Origin: a bacterium
GTDB taxonomy: Bacteria; Fidelibacterota; Marinisomatia; Marinisomatales; JAHJCW01
Assembly (NCBI GenBank): GCA_030621275.1
Contig: JAUXHY010000026.1
Span: 1-9,262, forward strand
DNA length: 9,262 nt
Direction: 5' to 3'
Under the pieces are notes generated by a model. It had not been told where the DNA came from and searched no databases. It was given only the letters and a program-made list of their open reading frames with translations. Made by a program: the position numbers and the translations under genes. How positions within the stretch are numbered: the first letter of the stretch is position 1; every line of letters begins with the position of its first letter. Positions 1 through 6,803 of this stretch are shown here, piece by piece.

Positions 1-1485
1 GAAGAACATAGCAGTTTAAAACAAATAATTGATTTTCGCTTAGAAAAATTAGGGAAAATTCGTGATAGTGGAGTTAATCCATATCCATACTCCTATTCTG
101 CTTCTCACAAAAGTGAAGAAATATTAAAGAATGAGAAGCAACTTGAAGGAGAAACAGTTACGATTGCAGGTAGATTAATGTCTCTACGGAAGATGGGTAA
201 AGCATCATTTTGTCATATTCAGGATGAAGCAGGTCGGATACAAATTTATGTAAGAAGAGATGATATTGGAGTTGATGCATATCAAAATTTTAAACTTCTT
301 GATATTGGTGATTTTATTGGCGTTGAGGGATACGTATTTAAAACTAAAATGGGTGAAACTTCAATCCATGCGAACGTATTAACAATTTTATCAAAAAGTA
401 TTCGCCCGATTCCAATTGTTAAAGAAAAAGAGGGTGAAGAGTTTGATTCATTTGCTGACAAGGAATTACGCTACAGAAATCGACATTTGGATTTAATTGT
501 AAATCATAATGTAAAAGAAACATTTATAAAACGCGCAAAAATTATTTCTTCGGTTAGACATTTTCTTGATAATGATGGATTCATTGAAGTAGAAACACCT
601 GTACTTCAGCCGTTATATGGAGGCGCAAATGCAAAACCTTTTTTAACACATCATAATTCTTTAGATCAAAAATTATATTTGCGGATTGCTGATGAATTAT
701 ACCTAAAAAGATTAATTATTGGTGGTATTGATAAAGTATATGAATTAGCAAAAAATTTCCGTAACGAAGGGATAGACAGAAATCATAATCCTGAATTTAC
801 TTCACTTGAATTCTACCAAGCCTATGTCGATTATAAATATATGATGGATTTTGTCGAAAAACTAATTCGTAATGCTGCTAATACTATTGGAGATCAAAAA
901 GTTACTTGGGGAGATATGAATATTGATTTATCAAAAGCTTTTACTCGAAAACCTATTTTCGAATTATTAAGTGAGGCAACCGGTGTTGATGTTTCGCAAT
1001 TAAGTGAAAAAGAACTAATCACTATTTGTAATAAGTTTAAAATTGATACTTCTCCTAAATTAAATTATGGTCAATTATTAGATTTATTGATGAGCAAACT
1101 TGTCGAACCAAATCTTATACAACCAACATTTGTAATTGACTATCCAAAAGCAATTTCACCATTAGCAAAAAAACATCGAGGAGGTAATTCTGAATTAGTG
1201 GAGCGATTTGAATTATTTATTGGTGGAATGGAATTCGCAAATGCGTTTTCGGAGCTCAATGATCCAGTAGATCAAAGAGAAAGATTTGAAAATCAGGACA
1301 AGCTTGGAAAAGAAGGAGATGAAGAAGCGCATCCTGTAGATGAAAACTTCTTACAAGCTGTCGAAAGTGGGATGCCTCCAACCGGTGGAGTAGGAATCGG
1401 TATAGACCGATTAGTAATGTTATTGACTAATAATAGATGGATAAAGGACGTAATATTATTTCCAACACTTCGAGATAACAGTTAG
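1..1485 (+). CDS. lysS: Lysyl-tRNA synthetase, class II (5' end outside the window)
   Basis: This enzyme attaches lysine to tRNA-Lys using ATP in the cytoplasm. The frame is open from base 1 to the TAG at 1483-1485, giving 494 visible residues. The ATG at 178 is internal, because the 59 codons before it already read as LysRS N-terminal sequence; the true start lies just upstream of the window. An OB-fold anticodon-binding domain is visible at about nt 150-390 (GRLMSLRKMGKASFCHIQD). The class II catalytic core follows: motif 1 at nt 562-612 (FLDNDGFIEVETPVLQP), motif 2 at nt 757-825 (FRNEGIDRNHNPEFTSLEFY) and motif 3 at nt 1384-1428 (GGVGIGIDRLVMLLT). The segments YPKAISPLAKKHR, FANAFSELNDP and EGDEEAHPVDE distinguish it from AspRS and AsnRS. 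It is complete at the C-terminus and looks functional. It is probably the first visible gene of a unit with the lol genes, as only 12 bp separate it from the next one. Confidence 0.96.
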   Translation, partial: EEHSSLKQIIDFRLEKLGKIRDSGVNPYPYSYSASHKSEEILKNEKQLEGETVTIAGRLMSLRKMGKASFCHIQDEAGRIQIYVRRDDIGVDAYQNFKLLDIGDFIGVEGYVFKTKMGETSIHANVLTILSKSIRPIPIVKEKEGEEFDSFADKELRYRNRHLDLIVNHNVKETFIKRAKIISSVRHFLDNDGFIEVETPVLQPLYGGANAKPFLTHHNSLDQKLYLRIADELYLKRLIIGGIDKVYELAKNFRNEGIDRNHNPEFTSLEFYQAYVDYKYMMDFVEKLIRNAANTIGDQKVTWGDMNIDLSKAFTRKPIFELLSEATGVDVSQLSEKELITICNKFKIDTSPKLNYGQLLDLLMSKLVEPNLIQPTFVIDYPKAISPLAKKHRGGNSELVERFELFIGGMEFANAFSELNDPVDQRERFENQDKLGKEGDEEAHPVDENFLQAVESGMPPTGGVGIGIDRLVMLLTNNRWIKDVILFPTLRDNS

Positions 1486-1497
1486 CAAGTTTTTAGT

Positions 1498-2703
1498 TTG
1501 AGATTAATACGACAGATTGCTTTTCGCCATTTAAAAGCTCCTCAAAAGGGTAGTTTTACTACATTTACAGCAATATTAGCTATCCTCGGTTTGGGATTAG
1601 GAATTGCAGCGCTGGTGTTGACATTTAGCATTTTAGAAGGTTTCGAATCCACGATATCAGAAAAAATTGCTCGATTTGATGGACATATTAGGGTAGAACA
1701 TTTTATGAATCGTACCTTAAAAGAAAATGATGCAGTATTAGATAGTGCTCTGCAAAAAAGTCCAGTAAATTATTCTAAAACATCTTACATTCAAAGTCCT
1801 GCCTTACTTCGTAAAGGATCCAATGCAGACGGTGTTATCACAATTGGATTAAGCAAGATGGGTAGAGAATCTGTATTATTTTCCATAATTACTAACGGTT
1901 CAACTGAGCTTAAATCTAAATCAATTATAATCGGAAAACGTTTAGCGGAAGATTTAGGAATAGTGATTGGTGATAAAATTGTATTATTTGATTTACAATC
2001 GATCGGAAGAATTTCAGGGAGTCAGCGGTTTAGACAATTCACTGTGACGGGTTTGTTCCATTCAGGACTATTAGAATATGATAAAACCGTAGTTTATGTT
2101 GACATAGTAGATGCACAATATATATTTAATGTGAATGATAGAATAAGTGGACATATGTTATTCACAGATAATTTGGATGATGTAAAACCATTATATCGGC
2201 ATTTGGAATCGGAGTTAGGGTATCCCTATTTTGTACTATCGTGGATAGATAAGCATAAAATATTATTTGACTGGATTAATCTGCAAAAGTGGCCAATACT
2301 GATAATATTTGGAATGATTTCATTTGTTGGTATAGTAAATATAATATCATCTTTATCAATGATTATATTTGAAAAAGTACGTGAAATTGGAACGCTACTT
2401 TCTCTTGGGTTAAGTAAAAAGCATATTAAACGAATATTCCTGTTAGAAGGATTAATTATTGGTGTTTTAGGTTCATTGGTGGGATTAGTAATTGCCGGTG
2501 GCTTAGCGGCAATACAATTAAATTTTCAAATATTTACTCTACCTGAAGATATTTATTTTATGGATCATATACCGATAAAAATTGATTGGTTAAATACATT
2601 ATTAATTATTTCAATTGGAATTATTTCAGCAGTAGCTGCATCATTTTGGCCCGTGTATAGAGCCAGTAAAATTAATCCGGCAGAAGCCTTGCGATACGAA
2701 TGA
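1498..2703 (+). CDS. lolC: LolC/LolE-family lipoprotein-releasing ABC transporter permease (first of two)
   Basis: This is an inner-membrane permease of the FtsX/MacB-PCD superfamily, 401 aa, near the usual 400-415 for LolC/E. Topology read from the sequence: TM1 at about residues 20-45, a periplasmic domain at about 46-264, then TM2 at about 265-293, TM3 at about 313-340 and TM4 at about 367-389. The conserved FtsX segment EKVREIGTLLSLG, which contacts the ATPase, and the ending INPAEALRYE are present. In characterised LolCDE, the permease pair passes mature outer-membrane lipoproteins to the carrier LolA. The start is the TTG at 1498. The lysS TAG at 1483-1485 is in the same frame, no other standard start lies between, and the next in-frame ATG would remove TM1. 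No Shine-Dalgarno sequence is visible, so translation may be coupled to lysS. Its stop overlaps the next gene by 4 bp. Naming it lolC rather than lolE rests on gene order only. Confidence 0.9.
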   Translation: MRLIRQIAFRHLKAPQKGSFTTFTAILAILGLGLGIAALVLTFSILEGFESTISEKIARFDGHIRVEHFMNRTLKENDAVLDSALQKSPVNYSKTSYIQSPALLRKGSNADGVITIGLSKMGRESVLFSIITNGSTELKSKSIIIGKRLAEDLGIVIGDKIVLFDLQSIGRISGSQRFRQFTVTGLFHSGLLEYDKTVVYVDIVDAQYIFNVNDRISGHMLFTDNLDDVKPLYRHLESELGYPYFVLSWIDKHKILFDWINLQKWPILIIFGMISFVGIVNIISSLSMIIFEKVREIGTLLSLGLSKKHIKRIFLLEGLIIGVLGSLVGLVIAGGLAAIQLNFQIFTLPEDIYFMDHIPIKIDWLNTLLIISIGIISAVAASFWPVYRASKINPAEALRYE

Positions 2704-3899
2704 AATTTTCTACATATATAGCAAAAAGATTTATGCTTGGTGGTAAGGGAGCCGGTACAAGCAGGTTTACCGGTTGGATTGCAATTATTGGGATGGCTAT
2801 TGGGTGCTTTGCTCTAATTATTTCAATTGCAGTATTAAATGGTTTTGAGTTACAAGTTGCTGAAAAAATAATCGGATTTGAAGGTGATTTGAGAATCTCG
2901 AAGATTAAAACGGGTACGGCTCAAAATGTTCATGAATATTTAAAAAATAATAATAAAATTTCTCAAAGCGAACCGTTTATGGAGCGTAAGGGAGTCGTGC
3001 TAACAAGAAATAATGATGTTAGAATGGTATCATTTAAAGCCGTATCATTCGATCATATTGTTGAATTTTATAATCTTGGTCTTGATTCAATTGTACTTAA
3101 TAAAGATACACCTCAAATATTTTTAGGTACTTTATTAGCCGAGCGATTACAAGTAGAAGTTGGTGATAATATTAAATTAATGAGTCCCATTGATAGCCCA
3201 TTGCAAATAGGTTTACCGCGTATATTGAATTCCGAGGTAGCAGGAATATTTCAAATTGATGTACTCGATTATGATGATAGGATAGTATTTATTCCGTTAA
3301 AGTATGGTAAACAATTATTTTTAAGGAAAAAATCTGTAGATGGTTATGATACCAGACTCGTAAATCGAGATAAAGTTGATTTAGTAAAGGAAGAATTACG
3401 CTCACATTTTGGAACGAATGCAAGGATTGAAAGTTGGGAAGATATGCATCAAGGTTTATTTAATGCCATGCGGATGGAGCGAATTGGAGCAATTTTTGTA
3501 TTAAGTTTAATTATTTTAGTAGCGGCATTCAATTTAACGTCAACTTTGGTTTTGGTCACCTATCAAAAGATTAGAGAAATTGGAATATTAAGAACTTTAG
3601 GTGCTTCAGCGAAGGTAATCAAATCAATAATAATTAAACAAGGGATTATAATTGGTGGAGTAGGTGCTATCGTTGGTTTATTTTTAAGCGTCGGAATAGT
3701 GATTTTACAGAATTATTATGGTTTTTTACCTCTTCCACAAGATATTTACGCTTTTAACAAATTACCGATGATTTTATCCGTTTGGGATATTATCCTTGTT
3801 CCTTTCATAGCATTTTTATTGATAATATTATCATCTTACATTGCCGCTAAAAGAGCGATGTTAATTGAACCAAAGGAAGCTGTACATTTAGAAAAATGA
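2700..3899 (+). CDS. lolE: LolC/LolE-family lipoprotein-releasing ABC transporter permease (second of two)
   Basis: This is a second FtsX-superfamily permease, 399 aa, with the same design as its upstream neighbour: TM1 at about residues 25-49 (GWIAIIGMAIGCFALIISIA), a periplasmic domain at about 50-262, then TM2 at about 263-287, TM3 at about 309-337 and TM4 at about 362-383. The segment QKIREIGILRTLGAS matches EKVREIGTLLSLGLS of the first permease at the equivalent place, and both end in a PxEA motif (INPAEAL and IEPKEAV). The two are therefore diverged paralogues, probably forming a heterodimer in the inner membrane. The start is the ATG at 2700, inside an ATGA overlap with the upstream stop. 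The gene ends in another ATGA overlap with the ATPase gene, so translational coupling and roughly matched production are likely. MacB-like or generic FtsX function is a less likely alternative. LolE versus LolC is not settled by sequence alone. Confidence 0.9.
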   Translation: MKFSTYIAKRFMLGGKGAGTSRFTGWIAIIGMAIGCFALIISIAVLNGFELQVAEKIIGFEGDLRISKIKTGTAQNVHEYLKNNNKISQSEPFMERKGVVLTRNNDVRMVSFKAVSFDHIVEFYNLGLDSIVLNKDTPQIFLGTLLAERLQVEVGDNIKLMSPIDSPLQIGLPRILNSEVAGIFQIDVLDYDDRIVFIPLKYGKQLFLRKKSVDGYDTRLVNRDKVDLVKEELRSHFGTNARIESWEDMHQGLFNAMRMERIGAIFVLSLIILVAAFNLTSTLVLVTYQKIREIGILRTLGASAKVIKSIIIKQGIIIGGVGAIVGLFLSVGIVILQNYYGFLPLPQDIYAFNKLPMILSVWDIILVPFIAFLLIILSSYIAAKRAMLIEPKEAVHLEK

Positions 3900-4597
3900 T
3901 ATTAGAAGCTAAAAATATTTATAAATCATTTAGTAATGGTGAAAAAAAGTTACCTGTATTAACCAATTTAAATATTAGTGTTGATAAGCAGGAAACCATA
4001 ACAATTATGGGTCCATCAGGTTCGGGTAAATCCACACTTTTACATATTTTAGGTACATTGGACAAACCTGATTCGGGAACTGTTATTATCAATCAAATTG
4101 ATGTTAGCTCAATAAAAGAAGAAAAATTAGCCCAATTGCGTAGCCGTGAAATTGGTTTCATATTTCAATTCCATCATTTATTACCGGAATTTACAGCGTT
4201 TGAAAATGTGCTTATTCCTACCCAAATACTCGGTAATACCGATGATAAAATCAAACGAGCTGAGGAATTATTTGATTATATTGGATTAAAAGAGCGAAAG
4301 GAGCACTATCCATCTCAACTTTCTGGAGGAGAACGCTTAAGAGTTGCAGTATTGCGTGCATTGATCAATAATCCATCAATAATATTTGCCGACGAACCAA
4401 CCGGTAATCTTGATGCAGAAAATGCGAAAAAATTATTACAGTTGTTTGAAAATATTAGTAAAGATTTCGAACAGTCATTCGTGATTACAACTCATAATGA
4501 GGATGTTGCCGCACTTGGCGATAGGCAATATGTTTTAGATCACGGTGTTTTGAATAATAGGGGTTACGGGACAGGGTTCAGTAATGAAAAATTTTGA
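3896..4597 (+). CDS. lolD: LolD-like ABC transporter ATP-binding protein
   Basis: This is the cytoplasmic ATPase subunit, 233 aa, the usual size for LolD. All nucleotide-binding motifs are visible: Walker A GPSGSGKS (residues 39-46), Q-loop FQFHHLLPEFTAFEN (90-104), signature LSGGERLRVAVLRAL (142-156), Walker B IIFADEP (162-168), D-loop GNLD (170-173) and the switch histidine in TTHNED (H200). The FQFHHLLPEFTAFEN segment is typical of LolD among MacB/LolD-type ATPases. It starts at the ATG at 3896, overlapping the stop of the second permease by 4 bp, which makes a LolCDE complex the natural reading; ATP hydrolysis would drive lipoprotein release from the inner membrane. Two positions differ from E. 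coli LolD (LSGGERQRVAIARAL): Leu148 replaces Gln and Leu153 replaces Ala. The last residues after VLDHGVL (NNRGYGTGFSNEKF) look like a non-conserved tail next to a degenerate repeat. A MacB-type exporter is the main alternative. Confidence 0.93.
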   Translation: MILEAKNIYKSFSNGEKKLPVLTNLNISVDKQETITIMGPSGSGKSTLLHILGTLDKPDSGTVIINQIDVSSIKEEKLAQLRSREIGFIFQFHHLLPEFTAFENVLIPTQILGNTDDKIKRAEELFDYIGLKERKEHYPSQLSGGERLRVAVLRALINNPSIIFADEPTGNLDAENAKKLLQLFENISKDFEQSFVITTHNEDVAALGDRQYVLDHGVLNNRGYGTGFSNEKF

Positions 4598-4669
4598 GTT
4601 ATGAGTGTTGAATTTTGAATTCCTGATTCACTGATTTCCAAATATCCTAATCCACGAATTCCCTAATTA
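4595..4669. repeat. Degenerate short-period repeat (7 bp then 8 bp)
   Basis: Four 7-bp units lie at 4595-4622: TGAGTTA, TGAGTGT, TGAATTT and TGAATTC, with TGA invariant. They run into six 8-bp units at 4622-4669: CCTGATTC, ACTGATTT, CCAAATAT, CCTAATCC, ACGAATTC and CCTAATTA. In the 8-bp set the second base is always C, the fifth always A and the sixth always T, with an approximate consensus CCTAATTC. The first 7-bp unit contains the lolD TGA stop, so the array begins exactly at the end of that gene. No stable hairpin with a T-run is seen, so this is not a standard terminator. Low-complexity arrays of this sort occur between genes in some AT-rich genomes. Function is unknown, and chance enrichment in AT-rich DNA is not fully excluded. 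Confidence 0.6.
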
Positions 4670-4702
4670 CTCTGCCAATTATAGACGATATTAAGCAATC
4701 TC

Positions 4703-4744
4703 TGCCATATTGTTAGATAAATCTTTGTGGCATATTAATTGTTA
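4703..4744. promoter_or_regulatory. Candidate regulatory repeats upstream of dnaK
   Basis: An inverted pair TGCCA (4703-4707) and TGGCA (4728-4732) is separated by 20 bp. Overlapping it is a direct repeat: CATATTGTTA (4706-4715) and CATATT-AAT-TGTTA (4731-4744), identical except for a 3-bp insertion. The second copy ends 42 bp before the dnaK ATG, a sensible place for an operator or promoter. I do not see a CIRCE element (TTAGCACTC-N9-GAGTGCTAA), a sigma-32 type promoter, or a clean Bacteroidota -33/-7 promoter, so the regulator and the transcription start cannot be named. Regulatory function is inferred from position and repetition only. Confidence 0.3.
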
Positions 4745-4772
4745 ATACTATCATGAATTATAAAATTTTATT

Positions 4773-6691
<1,919 letters not shown>

Positions 6692-6716
6692 TTAGTCAAA
6701 TTAAATCAAATCAATT

Positions 6717-6747
6717 AAAAGCGTTCATAACAATTGGACGCTTTTTT
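6717..6747 (+). terminator. Rho-independent terminator after dnaK
   Basis: The arms AAAAGCGTTC (6717-6726) and GGACGCTTTT (6736-6745) pair over 10 bp, with one G-U pair, around a 9-nt loop (ATAACAATT). The run of six T's at 6742-6747 completes an intrinsic terminator. It lies 26 bp after the dnaK stop codon and separates dnaK from the next gene. Confidence 0.85.
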
Positions 6748-6803
6748 GTATGTGGAACTACTTTATATGAATGTTGTAAACTTGAATAGTACAATTATTA
6801 TTA

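Noticed and set aside
178..180. ATG at 178 as the start of lysS
   Set aside because: The frame is open back to base 1, and the upstream codons encode LysRS-like N-terminal sequence (RLEKLGKIRDSGVNPYPYSY), so this ATG is internal.
4595..4669. CRISPR array or intrinsic terminator in the lolD-dnaK gap
   Set aside because: The units are 7-8 bp with no spacers, and no stable stem followed by a T-run is present.
6748..6803. Promoter for the TamB-like gene
   Set aside because: TACAAT at 6790-6795 resembles a -10 box but is only 8 bp before the ATG and has no suitable -35 at normal spacing.
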